A stretch of DNA of 64,000 bases from UBA668 sp038234785 (GTDB lineage: Bacteria; Actinomycetota; Acidimicrobiia; Acidimicrobiales; Ilumatobacteraceae). The stretch covers positions 16,742 to 80,741 of the forward strand of contig JBBQTC010000008.1 in the NCBI GenBank assembly GCA_038234785.1, written 5' to 3'. Below, piece by piece: positions 1 through 8,746 of the stretch; the first letter of the stretch is position 1, and the number at the start of each line of letters is the position of its first letter. A model generated the notes under the pieces. It saw only the letters and a program-made list of their open reading frames with translations. It was not told the origin of the DNA and did no database searches. The position numbers and the translations under genes are program-made.

Positions 1-1346
1 AAGTCGACCTGTGGAGGGTTGGTCACATGGAGCGGACGGACCGGCGCACCGGCTCCCACCACCCACACGTCCTTCACCATCTCCGCCGTCGGGGACGCCG
101 GCTGGTCCCCCGGTGCGAGCACCCGCCCGACACCACCTCGCATCACGACGTACTCGCCGTCGACGCAGGCGACGTGCAAGCGAAGAACGACCGGTCGGGC
201 CTGTACGGCGTGGTCCCCTTCGCCGACGAACACCGGAGATGTCCCGAGCGCCGTCCCGTCCGCCAGCAACGGCAGATCGAGCGGCCGACCGAGCAGGTGC
301 TCCGCAGCCACGGAGAGGAACGGGGCGATCTGCGGTGCCTCCGCGATGCCACTGCCGTAGGCATTCGCGAGCGTGACTCCCCCGGCTCTGGCGCCCCACA
401 CGAGCCCCGGCACGCCGGATCCACCGCCGAGATGGCCGGGCTCCAGCGGGTCCAGTTGCGCATCGACCACACGCCGATAGACGACATCGATCGGGTCGAG
501 CCCGTCGAGCACACGCAGCCAGAGCCGGCCGGCGCGCATCACGACATCGGCACCCTCGACGAGGTGGATGCCGAGACGCATCGCGAGGTAGCTGTGTTCG
601 ACGTAGGTCGGATCGCCCGGGCCGGCCGTCAGCAGGACCGCGCGAGGACTGGCGCTCCCCCGCGGAGCGCTCGCAGTGAGCGCCCGTCGAAGGGTGTCGG
701 CGTGATCGTGGATTCCAGCCGCCCCGACGGCACGAAGCCCGTCCGGCATCACCCGGGCCATGACCGAACGGTTCAGCAGCGCGTAGCCGAGCCCCGTCGG
801 CGCGTCGGTGAGGTCCTGCACCACGTTCCACTTGCCCGACGCATCGCGAACGACGTCGATCGCGTAGTGGACCAGCCATGTCCGCGCGCCGTCGTCGCCC
901 GTGACCGGTCGATAGCCCGGCAGCGAGTGCAAGAGGTCGGCGGGAAGCACCCCGTCTGCGATCAAGCGCCTCGGTCCGTAACAGTCCGCCAGCAGGCCCT
1001 CGAGCGCTCGCATGCGGTGGACCGCGCCCTCTGTGAGGACGTGGAACTCCTGAGCGGCGAGCACGAAGGGAATCGGATCGAGGCGCCATGGATGACTGGC
1101 GGCTCGCTCCGCGTGCGTGTTGCCGCGGCGGTCCGTGGCGAGCGTCAGGTCGTGAACGAGGTGACCCGTCCCCTCCGCGTCGAGCAGACGTTCCGCCTGT
1201 CGCTGGCGGCTCGACAGCACGGCCGGATCGAACGCCCCGAGTGCTCTCGCCACGGGCTGCCACTCGGGCCGCGCCTCGCCGTCGAGGCCGATCACTTCGT
1301 CGTATCGACCGGGAGCGGGTGCATACCGAAGAACGTCGTACGTCAT
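1..1346 (-). CDS. Circularly permuted ATP-grasp protein (partial, runs off left edge)
   Basis: A long open minus-strand frame begins at ATG 1346 and has no stop before the window edge, so about 448 residues are visible and the C-terminus is missing. The product resembles the circularly permuted ATP-grasp family (DUF404/DUF407). Visible pieces include PFVLAAQEFHVLTEGAVHR near residue 90, a YGPRRLI segment, and VMPDG, AVLLTAGPGDPTYVEHSYLA and VVYRRVVDAQLDP segments like those of the paralogue at 2286-3719. Such proteins are predicted peptide or COOH-NH2 ligases. Its start lies 8 nt past the stop of the alpha-E gene, so it is the last visible gene of that operon. The chemistry is inferred from family context. 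Confidence 0.8.
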   Translation of the reverse strand, partial: MTYDVLRYAPAPGRYDEVIGLDGEARPEWQPVARALGAFDPAVLSSRQRQAERLLDAEGTGHLVHDLTLATDRRGNTHAERAASHPWRLDPIPFVLAAQEFHVLTEGAVHRMRALEGLLADCYGPRRLIADGVLPADLLHSLPGYRPVTGDDGARTWLVHYAIDVVRDASGKWNVVQDLTDAPTGLGYALLNRSVMARVMPDGLRAVGAAGIHDHADTLRRALTASAPRGSASPRAVLLTAGPGDPTYVEHSYLAMRLGIHLVEGADVVMRAGRLWLRVLDGLDPIDVVYRRVVDAQLDPLEPGHLGGGSGVPGLVWGARAGGVTLANAYGSGIAEAPQIAPFLSVAAEHLLGRPLDLPLLADGTALGTSPVFVGEGDHAVQARPVVLRLHVACVDGEYVVMRGGVGRVLAPGDQPASPTAEMVKDVWVVGAGAPVRPLHVTNPPQVD

Positions 1347-1353
1347 GGCGTGC

Positions 1354-2286
1354 TCACCCCTCCGCGCGCACGAACGTGTCGTACACCGCGTCGTTCAGAC
1401 GGGCGAGCGCGGCCTGCACCTGATCCATCGCCGCGTCCAGCGCGGCGCCATCGCCGGCGTCGGCGTGGAGTCCCGTGAGCAGGAGGTCGAGCGCGTCCAC
1501 GGACGGGAGTGTGCGATCCGGGCCAGGGAGCCGCAGGAGCGCCGAGCGAATGCGCTCGAGACACCCCGCGACCGAGCGTGGGAACTGCTCGTCGAAGAGG
1601 AGGAACGACACCACTCCGGCCCCCACGATGGGACCACGAGTCGCTCGCTGATACATCTGCAACGCGCTGACCGAGCGCAGGACGCCCATCCACTGCACCT
1701 CGTCGTAGTCGTCGACCGAGTCGGGAATCGCGAGCAGGACCGCGGCGCGGACACCGAGGACCCGCGTCGTCATGTCGGCACGCTCCAGGCACTGGCCGAG
1801 CCGCCACAGTTCGTACGCCTCGTCGCGTTGCATCGCACCGGCGATGACCCCGTCGAGCCGTTGGTTCTCGCTGACGACCCGCCCCAGGAATCGGGCGCGG
1901 GTCCGCCGGTCGACGCCGCCTTCGGCGTCGCGGCCCGTGTAGAGGTACAGGTCGTTCACGGTCTGCCACGCGTCGCGTGGCAGCACCTCCCTGGTGGTGC
2001 GCAGGTTCTCTCGCGCATGAGCGACGCAGGCGACGACGCTTCCGTGGTTGGCGAGATCGGCGCCGAGGAACCGCACCACGTCGCTCGCGTTCGCGCGGGC
2101 GTGGCTCGCAACGAACTCCTCGCGGCTACCGACGACCGCGTGGAGCGGCTCCCAACTCGACGCCACCCCGACGGGGAGGTCGAGCAGCACATCGGTGAAG
2201 CTGCGCACGGCCCGAGCCGTGTCGTCGGCGCGCTCCATGTACCGAGCACCCCAGTAGATGTTGTCAGCGACGCGCGACAGCAGCAT
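1354..2286 (-). CDS. Alpha-E domain protein (DUF403)
   Basis: A 310-residue, mostly alpha-helical protein. The N-terminus (MLLSRVADNIYWGARYMERA) matches the family signature of alpha-E proteins, which occur almost only next to circularly permuted ATP-grasp genes. Its start overlaps the last base of the upstream ATP-grasp stop codon (2286), and the downstream ATP-grasp paralogue follows after 7 nt, so the three are surely co-transcribed. Comparative genomics of the family (including the M. tuberculosis Rv2411c-Rv2410c-Rv2409c cluster) predicts a peptide-ligation or modification system. No biochemical role is known from the sequence alone. Confidence 0.88.
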   Translation of the reverse strand: MLLSRVADNIYWGARYMERADDTARAVRSFTDVLLDLPVGVASSWEPLHAVVGSREEFVASHARANASDVVRFLGADLANHGSVVACVAHARENLRTTREVLPRDAWQTVNDLYLYTGRDAEGGVDRRTRARFLGRVVSENQRLDGVIAGAMQRDEAYELWRLGQCLERADMTTRVLGVRAAVLLAIPDSVDDYDEVQWMGVLRSVSALQMYQRATRGPIVGAGVVSFLLFDEQFPRSVAGCLERIRSALLRLPGPDRTLPSVDALDLLLTGLHADAGDGAALDAAMDQVQAALARLNDAVYDTFVRAEG

Positions 2287-3719
2287 CAGCCCTCCACGAT
2301 CCAGGTGTCCTTGCTGCCGCCGCCCTGCGACGAGTTGACGACGAGCGAGCCGCGACGCAGCGCAACGCGAGTGAGGCCCCCGGCCGACACGTATTGCGTC
2401 CGACCACTGAGGATGAACGGCCGCAGGTCGACGTGGCGCGGCTCGAGCTGGCCGTCACAGAGTGTGGGGGCCGTGCTGAGCGAGAGGATCGGCTGGGCGA
2501 CCCAGTTGCGCGGGTCGGCTTCGATGTTGGCAATGGCTTCGTCGAGTTCCGTACGCGAGGCACGGTTGCCGATCAGGAGCCCGTAGCCCCCGCTCTCGTT
2601 GGCCGGCTTGATGACGAGCTCGGCGACGTGATCGATCACGTACTGCCGCTCGTCGGGGTAGACGCACCGAAAGGTGGGCACGTTCGGCAGCAGTGGTTCC
2701 TCGCCGAGGTAGTAGCGGATGAAGTCGGGCACCCATGCGTAGACGACCTTGTCGTCGGCCACTCCGGCGCCGGGCGCGTTCGCGATCGCAACGTTGCCGG
2801 AGCGCCATGCCCTCATCAGGCCCGGCACACCGAGCGTGCTGTCGGGGCGGAACACTTCGGGGTCGAGGAACAAGTCGTCGACCCGGCGGTACACCACGTG
2901 CACTCGCTCGCGACCGCCGATCGTCCGCATGTAGACGCAGTCGTCGTCGCCGACGAAGAGATCCGCTCCTTCCACCAACGTGGCGCCCATTCGCTGGGCG
3001 AGGAACGAATGCTCGAAGTACGCGCTGTTGAAGATGCCGGGCGTGAGCACCACCACGGTGGGATCCGACACACCGTCCGGGGCGAGGGACGAGAGCATGC
3101 GCTTGAGTTCGTCGGTGTAGGCGTCGACCGGGAGGATGCTCTGCTTGGCGAACAGATCCGCGAACGCGCGCTTCGAGATCGCCCGGTTCTCGAGCACGTA
3201 GCTCACCCCGGACGGCACCCGCAGGTTGTCCTCCAGCACGTACATCGTGCCATCGGCGTCGCGCACGAGATCGCTGCCGGAGATGTGCGCCCACACGCCG
3301 TGCTTGGGTGACACCCCACGGCACTGCGGACGGAAGTTCACCGAATGGTCGAGGAGGTCGGCGGGGAACACACCGGCGGCGATGACACGCTGGTCGTGGT
3401 ACAGGTCGTCGATGAACGCGTTGAGCGCTCGGAGGCGCTGCATCAATCCGCGTTCGATGTCGCGCCACTCGTCCGCGGCGATGACGCGGGGGATGATGTC
3501 GAACGGCCAGGCCCGGTCGATGCCGCGACCGTCGGAGTACACCGTGAACGTGATCCCCATGCCCACGATGTCGAGTTCCGCAAGGTCCTGCCGCTGCTGC
3601 AGTTCGGTGAGGCCGAGTTCGTGCAACTGGCGAACCAGCGCCGTTGCCGCCGTGCGGGGCTCGCCGTTGACATCGATCAGCTCATCCCACATTCCCGCCT
3701 GCGTGCGCAGATCTGCCAT
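2286..3719 (-). CDS. Circularly permuted ATP-grasp type 2 protein
   Basis: 477 residues from ATG 3719. This start is preferred to the longer frame beginning at 3758 because GGTGAG lies 8 nt upstream. DUF404 and DUF407 regions are both present. Diagnostic stretches are VSPKHGVWAHISGSDLVRDA, YVLENRAISKRAFADLF, LTPGIFNSAYFEHSFLAQRM and the nucleotide-binding-like VIKPANESGGYGLLIG. The family is predicted to form amide bonds using ATP. It overlaps the alpha-E gene by one base. The MraY-like gene ends 90 nt upstream on the same strand and may share the transcript. Two paralogous ATP-grasp proteins around one alpha-E protein suggest two successive ligations. Confidence 0.88.
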   Translation of the reverse strand: MADLRTQAGMWDELIDVNGEPRTAATALVRQLHELGLTELQQRQDLAELDIVGMGITFTVYSDGRGIDRAWPFDIIPRVIAADEWRDIERGLMQRLRALNAFIDDLYHDQRVIAAGVFPADLLDHSVNFRPQCRGVSPKHGVWAHISGSDLVRDADGTMYVLEDNLRVPSGVSYVLENRAISKRAFADLFAKQSILPVDAYTDELKRMLSSLAPDGVSDPTVVVLTPGIFNSAYFEHSFLAQRMGATLVEGADLFVGDDDCVYMRTIGGRERVHVVYRRVDDLFLDPEVFRPDSTLGVPGLMRAWRSGNVAIANAPGAGVADDKVVYAWVPDFIRYYLGEEPLLPNVPTFRCVYPDERQYVIDHVAELVIKPANESGGYGLLIGNRASRTELDEAIANIEADPRNWVAQPILSLSTAPTLCDGQLEPRHVDLRPFILSGRTQYVSAGGLTRVALRRGSLVVNSSQGGGSKDTWIVEG

Positions 3720-3809
3720 CGTCATCTCACCAGGCTCTCGAGGGCAGATTTCCGACACATGCCATGACTATGACATGTCGATGAACAGGCATGCGTCGTC
3801 GGTACGGCC

Positions 3810-4865
3810 TCAACGGGCGATCTGTGCGGTGAAGTCGGCCACGAAGATGCCGAGGCCCATCACGACGAGGAGGCCCGCGATCACCCAGAATCTGACGATC
3901 ACGGTCGTCTCGGGCCAGCCGAGCATCTCGAAGTGGTGGTGGATCGGTGAGAGGCGAAACACCCGCCGTTTGCCCTTGGTGGCCTTGAACACCGCCATCT
4001 GGATCGCGACGGAGCCGATCTCGATGACGTTCAACCCGGCGAGCAGCGGCAGCAGCAGTTGCGTGTTCGTACTCAGCGCGAGCAGCGCCAACGCGGCCCC
4101 GAGCCCGAGCGCGCCGACGTCGCCCATGAAGATGCGCGCCGGAGCGGCGTTCCACCACAGGAAACCGGCACACGCCCCGGCGAAGGCGACCGCGAACACG
4201 GCCAGGTCGTACGGGTTCACGATCGAGCCGTAGATCTCCGGGTTCCGGAAGCCGAGGAAGGCGATGATCGCGAACGCGCCGAAGCCGAACATGGCGGCGC
4301 CGCCGGCGAGACCGTCCAGCCCATCGGTGACGTTGACCGCGTTCGTCGTGGCGAAGATGATGACGCCTGCCCAGACGATCCACAGCACGGTGCCGATCTG
4401 CCATCCGGGCGAGTCGGCACGCGTCAACGACACACGCGTGTCGATGTCGGTGATGGCGACCAGCGCCGCGGCGATGCCGAACGCGACGCCGAGCGTGATG
4501 TATCCCTTCAGCTTCCACAGCACGCCTCGGTTGCGCATCTTGCGGACCTTGATGATGTCGTCGACCAGACCGATGCCTGCCATCGCGAACACGCCGACGA
4601 ACATCACCAGTGTCTGGTTGGAGAAGACGACGCCCTCTCGAAGGTGGGGCAACAGGTAGCCCAGCGTCGCCGCTCCCAACACCGCGATGCCGCCCATCGT
4701 GGGCGTGCCCTTCTTGTGCTGGTGCTGGGGTACCACCAGGTTCTCTGCGTTCAGTTCGAGGATCGGCTGGCTGCGACCGCGGGAGCGGAGGAACTTCTCC
4801 AGGAACCCGGTCCCGAACAGGGACACGAAGAACGCGATCGTGCCGGCGATGAAGAGCGCGATCAT
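3810..4865 (-). CDS. MraY-family phospho-N-acetylmuramoyl-pentapeptide transferase paralogue
   Basis: 351 residues from ATG 4865, a ten-helix polytopic membrane protein of the MraY/WecA superfamily, which transfers phospho-sugars to polyprenyl phosphate. All MraY landmarks are visible: GTPTMGG near residue 53, the GLVDDIIKV acidic pair, NAVNVTDGLDGLAGG, FMGDVGALGLG and SPIHHHFEMLGWPE. The FMGD loop reads GDVGALGLGA where MraY normally has GDTGSLALGG. The gene is not in a division/cell-wall cluster; it precedes the ATP-grasp/alpha-E genes on the same strand. It may be a second, specialised enzyme rather than the housekeeping MraY. An upstream in-frame extension to 4946 lacks membrane character and was not used. 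Confidence 0.85.
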   Translation of the reverse strand: MIALFIAGTIAFFVSLFGTGFLEKFLRSRGRSQPILELNAENLVVPQHQHKKGTPTMGGIAVLGAATLGYLLPHLREGVVFSNQTLVMFVGVFAMAGIGLVDDIIKVRKMRNRGVLWKLKGYITLGVAFGIAAALVAITDIDTRVSLTRADSPGWQIGTVLWIVWAGVIIFATTNAVNVTDGLDGLAGGAAMFGFGAFAIIAFLGFRNPEIYGSIVNPYDLAVFAVAFAGACAGFLWWNAAPARIFMGDVGALGLGAALALLALSTNTQLLLPLLAGLNVIEIGSVAIQMAVFKATKGKRRVFRLSPIHHHFEMLGWPETTVIVRFWVIAGLLVVMGLGIFVADFTAQIAR

Positions 4866-4948
4866 CCTGTGGCCCGCCGTCGGGGTTCGATGGACACACC
4901 ACGAGGATCGCCCACTTCGCGGAACCCGGCAAGGGCCGAATGTCACCG

Positions 4949-6442
4949 TCAGACGACGGAGATCACACCCATCATTCCCAGATCCTCGTGATCGAGGATG
5001 TGGCAGTGGTACACCGCGGTCCCGTCGAAATCATGAAAGACCACTCGAATCACCACGGAATGCCCCGCCGCAACGTTCACGGTGTCCCGCCAGCCCGGGT
5101 CAGGATCGGCACCATCGGTTCGGCTGACGACACGGAAGGGCCAGACATGGAGGTGGAAGGGATGGTCCATCATCGACTCGTTCGTGATGGTCCACTCCTC
5201 GATCGTGTCGATCGCCACGGTCGTGTCCACTCGTGCGCCATCGAACGACTTCCCGTTGATCACGAACGCACCTCGGCCCATGCCCATCGCGCCGAGCGTG
5301 AAAGAGCGACGACGGTCCACGGTGAACGCGGCAAGGTCGTCGAGCGCGCGCAGCGATGCCGGCAACGGCCCCACAGCCGTCGCGGGACCGGTCACGTCGA
5401 TGACGAGCAGGTCGGCCGCGATCGCCGATGACGCTCCGCCCATGCCACCACCCATGCCCATGCCACCACGATCGACCGCCGCGGTGGACAACGTCACCGT
5501 TCCGGCGACGACAAGCGGCACCATCACTTCCACGCGCTGTCCGGGCGCCACCAGCACCTGCGGCACGTGGATCGGTGCGGCGAGCCGACCCTGATCGCTG
5601 GCCACCTGGTGCATCGAAGCGGCGTCGGATGACAGCAGGTAGTACTTCGACGCACTCGCGTTCACGATCCGCCACAACTCGGTGGTTCCGATCTTGGCCA
5701 CCCCACGTGGCCGAACCTGTCCATTGGTGAGCACCACGTCGCCCTCACGTCCGAGCATCTGCTGAGCAGCCGACACGTCGAGCACCGAGGCGTCCGTACC
5801 GACCTGCGGGTCCGACAGCACGAGGATGCGTTCTGTGGCCGACCGAAACGCCGGGTCGTCGTCGAGCTCGTCCTCCACCACGATCGCACCGGCCAAGCCG
5901 CCGGAGATCTGGGCGGCCACCACTCCGTGGTGATGAGGGTGATACCAGAACGTGCCGCTCGGGTGGTCCTCGGGGAGGACGTACTCGTACGTGTACGCCG
6001 CGCCGGGCTCGATCATCACGAACACGTTGTCGCTGCGACCGGACGGTGAGATGTGGAGGCCGTGAGTGTGCAGATTGGTCGGGGTGTCGAGGTCGTTGCG
6101 CAGCGTGAGCGTGAGCGTGTCACCCGGCCGCACGCGCAGCGTCGGCCCGGGAATGCCACCGTTGTAGGTGAGCGCATAGCGCGAGCCACTCCCCCACGGC
6201 ACCATCGTGGCCGCAGCAACGAGTGTGACCTCCAGGCGGCCGTCGGCGCTACGAACCTCCTCGGGGGGCGAGTAGTCCTGTCCGACGTCACCACCCGATG
6301 ATGGGTTGGTGCTCGGCGCTCCGTCTCGGCGTGGCCCGCTCGAATTGCATCCCGCGATCCCGAATGCCCCGACGGCCACCCCACCAATTCCCATCACGCG
6401 CAACACCGAACGACGACTGATTCGGCGAGATTGCACGCTCAC
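4949..6442 (-). CDS. Multicopper oxidase, Tat-exported lipoprotein-like
   Basis: 497 residues from GTG 6442. The N-terminus has a twin-arginine signal (RRISRRSVLRVMG) ending in a lipobox-like GIAGC at residues 28-32. Four copper-ligand blocks are intact: HTHGLH (125-130), WYHPHHHG (166-173), HPFHLH (427-432) and YHCHILDHEDLGMM (478-491). The last contains the type 1 copper Cys480 and a Met axial ligand. A Met/Gly-rich loop (GGMGMGGGMGG) resembles the substrate-copper loop of CueO-type cuprous oxidases. A copper-tolerance role is inferred from this loop and from the CsoR-like operator upstream. The start is leaderless: TAGCGT lies 6 nt before GTG. Confidence 0.93.
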   Translation of the reverse strand: MSVQSRRISRRSVLRVMGIGGVAVGAFGIAGCNSSGPRRDGAPSTNPSSGGDVGQDYSPPEEVRSADGRLEVTLVAAATMVPWGSGSRYALTYNGGIPGPTLRVRPGDTLTLTLRNDLDTPTNLHTHGLHISPSGRSDNVFVMIEPGAAYTYEYVLPEDHPSGTFWYHPHHHGVVAAQISGGLAGAIVVEDELDDDPAFRSATERILVLSDPQVGTDASVLDVSAAQQMLGREGDVVLTNGQVRPRGVAKIGTTELWRIVNASASKYYLLSSDAASMHQVASDQGRLAAPIHVPQVLVAPGQRVEVMVPLVVAGTVTLSTAAVDRGGMGMGGGMGGASSAIAADLLVIDVTGPATAVGPLPASLRALDDLAAFTVDRRRSFTLGAMGMGRGAFVINGKSFDGARVDTTVAIDTIEEWTITNESMMDHPFHLHVWPFRVVSRTDGADPDPGWRDTVNVAAGHSVVIRVVFHDFDGTAVYHCHILDHEDLGMMGVISVV

Positions 6443-6469
6443 GGCCCCACGCTACCTCGAACAGGTTGA

Positions 6470-6483
6470 TACCCCAGGGGGTA
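6470..6483 (-). promoter_or_regulatory. CsoR-type operator in the multicopper oxidase promoter
   Basis: TACCCC-AG-GGGGTA is a perfect 6-2-6 inverted repeat of the G/C-tract form bound by CsoR-family copper repressors. It covers the expected -35 position of the oxidase promoter: the -10 hexamer TAGCGT is at 6449-6454 on the minus strand and a 17-bp spacer puts -35 at 6472-6477. This placement fits repression released by Cu(I). No csoR gene is in the window. Confidence 0.7.
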
Positions 6484-6537
6484 CAAGGTCCCTATTGCCG
6501 GCCTCGACCGTGAAGGACCCGGCCTAACGTCGGGCAG

Positions 6538-7470
6538 ATGTCCAGACTGACCGTGCTGTGCGGGTTGCCCGGCTCGGGGAAGACCACGATCTCGTGCTCG
6601 ATCGTCGACCGCCATGGAGGGGTGCGCCTGTGCCCCGACGAGTGGATGGATCAGCTCGGCATCGACCTGTGGGACGAAGCGGCGCGGGCGCGGATCGAGG
6701 CATTGCAGTGGGACCTCGGCCAACAGCTGTTGCTGAACGGCACGGACGTCGTCATCGAATGGGGAACCTGGACACGCAGGGAACGCGAGACACTTCGACT
6801 GTGGTGCCGCGCCCACGATGTCGTCGTCTCGCTCGTCTTCCTCGAGGTTCACCCCCACGAACTCCGACGCCGGCTCGCCGCCCGCAACGAGCTCGGCCGC
6901 AACGTCGTGATCCCGCTCGAACTCGTCCAGCACTGGTTCGACGACATGTTCGAACCGCCGACGGTCGAGGAACTCAGTGCGTACGACGCACCGACACCAT
7001 TCGTGAGCCGACCGTGGGCGGAGACCGACAGCGCGTTCCTCTGGGAGGCGCTGTATCTGTCCATCCACGTCCGCGAGGGACAGGCTCCCCCGCCGCGTTC
7101 AGTGGTGGACACGCCCGACATCGGTCACTACCTCGTCGGGTTCGGGAGTCGGGTCGGCGACGACGCGCAGGTCGTCGTGGACGGATTCGACCGGCCGGTC
7201 GCAGCGGCGTTCTGCCGACGCATGCCCGACGACGACCCCGGTTACGGGTTCGTGTCGGCGGACATCCCCGAGTTCGGGATGGCGGTCGTCGCTCACCTGC
7301 GAGGGCGGGGGCTCGGGCGGATGGTGCTCACCGATCTGCTCGCTCGCCACCCGACCATGAGCCTCAGCGTCGATCACGACAACCACGTCGCCCGTGTGTT
7401 CTACGAGTCGCTGGGCTTCGTCGCCGTCGCGGAGGAGGGCACGGCCACCACGATGTTGCGTCGGGCCTGA
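6538..7470 (+). CDS. P-loop kinase-like domain fused to GNAT acetyltransferase
   Basis: 310 residues. The N-terminal half (about 1-165) is an AAA_33/zeta-toxin-like small-molecule kinase domain with Walker A GLPGSGKT at 9-16, a CPDEWMDQLG substrate-like segment and a lid region with RRRLAARN. The C-terminal half (about 180-310) has a GNAT core, with the acetyl-CoA loop RGRGLGRMVL near 255-265 and the end motif ARVFYESLGF. Each domain is common alone; the fusion suggests a kinase plus acetyltransferase acting on one small molecule or antibiotic. The substrate is unknown. The start is leaderless, with TAACGT at 6525-6530. It is divergent from the multicopper oxidase, 95 nt away. Confidence 0.85.
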   Translation: MSRLTVLCGLPGSGKTTISCSIVDRHGGVRLCPDEWMDQLGIDLWDEAARARIEALQWDLGQQLLLNGTDVVIEWGTWTRRERETLRLWCRAHDVVVSLVFLEVHPHELRRRLAARNELGRNVVIPLELVQHWFDDMFEPPTVEELSAYDAPTPFVSRPWAETDSAFLWEALYLSIHVREGQAPPPRSVVDTPDIGHYLVGFGSRVGDDAQVVVDGFDRPVAAAFCRRMPDDDPGYGFVSADIPEFGMAVVAHLRGRGLGRMVLTDLLARHPTMSLSVDHDNHVARVFYESLGFVAVAEEGTATTMLRRA

Positions 7471-7507
7471 AGGGAACCCTGTCACACCCCTGGTTGATGA
7501 TGGGGGT

Positions 7508-8725
7508 GTGTCCAGCCCGACCGATCTCGTGAACGAACTCCACGGCATCATCGATCGATTGCTCGCGGTCGATCCGAGTGAACTGTCGGCGGACGAGCTG
7601 GACTCGATCGCGGTCGGGCTGCAGGCCGAGCGCTCACGACTCGACATCGCCGCTGCTGACGCGATCCATCACTGGGAGCGAGACGACAGCTGGCGGGTGG
7701 ACGGGTCGTTGAGGGCTTCGCTCGCGCTCGGGCGACGAACTCGACGCGACCACCGCCGCGCTCGCTCCGAGTTGCATCGGGCGCAGCGTCTGCAGCGAAT
7801 GCGTGCGACGCGGGCGGCCGTGCTCGACGGGCGTCTGTCGATCGATCACGTCGACCTGTTCGTGCAGTGTGCGACCGACGCACGGCTCGAGCTGTTCCTC
7901 GAGCACGAGTCGTTCCTCGTCGATCGCTGCGCGGCGATGACCGGGCAGTTCGACGATGCCCGCAGGCTCATGCAGTACTGGGCCCAGCTCGCCGACGACG
8001 TACTCGGCGGGCGCCGTGAGCGCCCCGACCCGTCCACGCTCTACCTCTCCCGATCCCACGACACCGGGGAAGGGGTCCTCGATGGTCGGTTGTCGGCGAT
8101 CGACGCCGAGATCGTGTCCGGAGAGCTCCAGCAGCTCGACCGCGAGATCAAGCTCGAGGACCGCACGGCTGGAGTCCGGCGTACTCCGGCCCAACGCCGC
8201 GCGGCCGCCCTGGTGCGCATGGCGACCCGATCCGCCGCTGCCACCGGAAGAAGCCCTCGCCCACTGTTCCAGGTGATCGTCGGCGACGACACGGCCCGTC
8301 GACTGTGCGAACTCGCATCGGGGGTCGTGGTGCACCCGGAGGATCTGAGCCCTCATCTCGACGACGCGGTGATGGAGACGTTCCTGTTCGACGGTCCGTC
8401 GACGATCATCGCCTCGAGCAGCCGGCGACGCTTCACCGGCGCGCTGCGCAGGGCCGTCCAGGTCCGCGACCGCCGCTGCCAGCACGTGTCCGGTTGCCCG
8501 ACACCTGCTGCAGACTGCGACATCGATCACCGAAGACCCGCCGCTCGAGGTGGGCCGACGAGCCAGTTCAACGGTCACGTCGAATGCGTCCCGCACAACC
8601 GCATCGCCGACCTCCACGATGCCCCCGTCGAAGCACCCGAACGCGAGATCACCCGACTCGACGAGCTGCGCTGCCGGATCCGATGGCGCGTGCTCCACGA
8701 TCTCACCGCGGCCGATGTCGGGTGA
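7508..8725 (+). CDS. DUF222 / HNH endonuclease (13E12-repeat type)
   Basis: 405 residues from GTG 7508, chosen because earlier in-frame codons overlap the preceding gene and lack family similarity. An N-terminal alpha-helical DUF222 region is followed by a C-terminal HNH nuclease: cysteine-containing CQHVSGCPTPAADCDIDHR near 325-342, then GGPTSQFN and CVPHNR near 358-365. The paired Cys residues form the zinc-knuckle scaffold and the DH/N/H residues the active site. This family is abundant and often multicopy in actinobacteria, sometimes as group II intron or mobile-element hitchhikers, and its role is unclear. No flanking repeats mark it as recently mobile here. Confidence 0.88.
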   Translation: MSSPTDLVNELHGIIDRLLAVDPSELSADELDSIAVGLQAERSRLDIAAADAIHHWERDDSWRVDGSLRASLALGRRTRRDHRRARSELHRAQRLQRMRATRAAVLDGRLSIDHVDLFVQCATDARLELFLEHESFLVDRCAAMTGQFDDARRLMQYWAQLADDVLGGRRERPDPSTLYLSRSHDTGEGVLDGRLSAIDAEIVSGELQQLDREIKLEDRTAGVRRTPAQRRAAALVRMATRSAAATGRSPRPLFQVIVGDDTARRLCELASGVVVHPEDLSPHLDDAVMETFLFDGPSTIIASSSRRRFTGALRRAVQVRDRRCQHVSGCPTPAADCDIDHRRPAARGGPTSQFNGHVECVPHNRIADLHDAPVEAPEREITRLDELRCRIRWRVLHDLTAADVG

Positions 8726-8746
8726 GTCGCGGCTGGCTGCGATGCG

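Noticed and set aside
27..1478. Long plus-strand open frame opposite the partial ATP-grasp gene
   Set aside because: It is Arg/His-rich and low in hydrophobic order; the minus strand gives a clean ATP-grasp protein over the same bases.
6439..7068. Minus-strand frame opposite the kinase-GNAT gene
   Set aside because: No ordered motifs, and it overlaps the multicopper oxidase promoter and operator.
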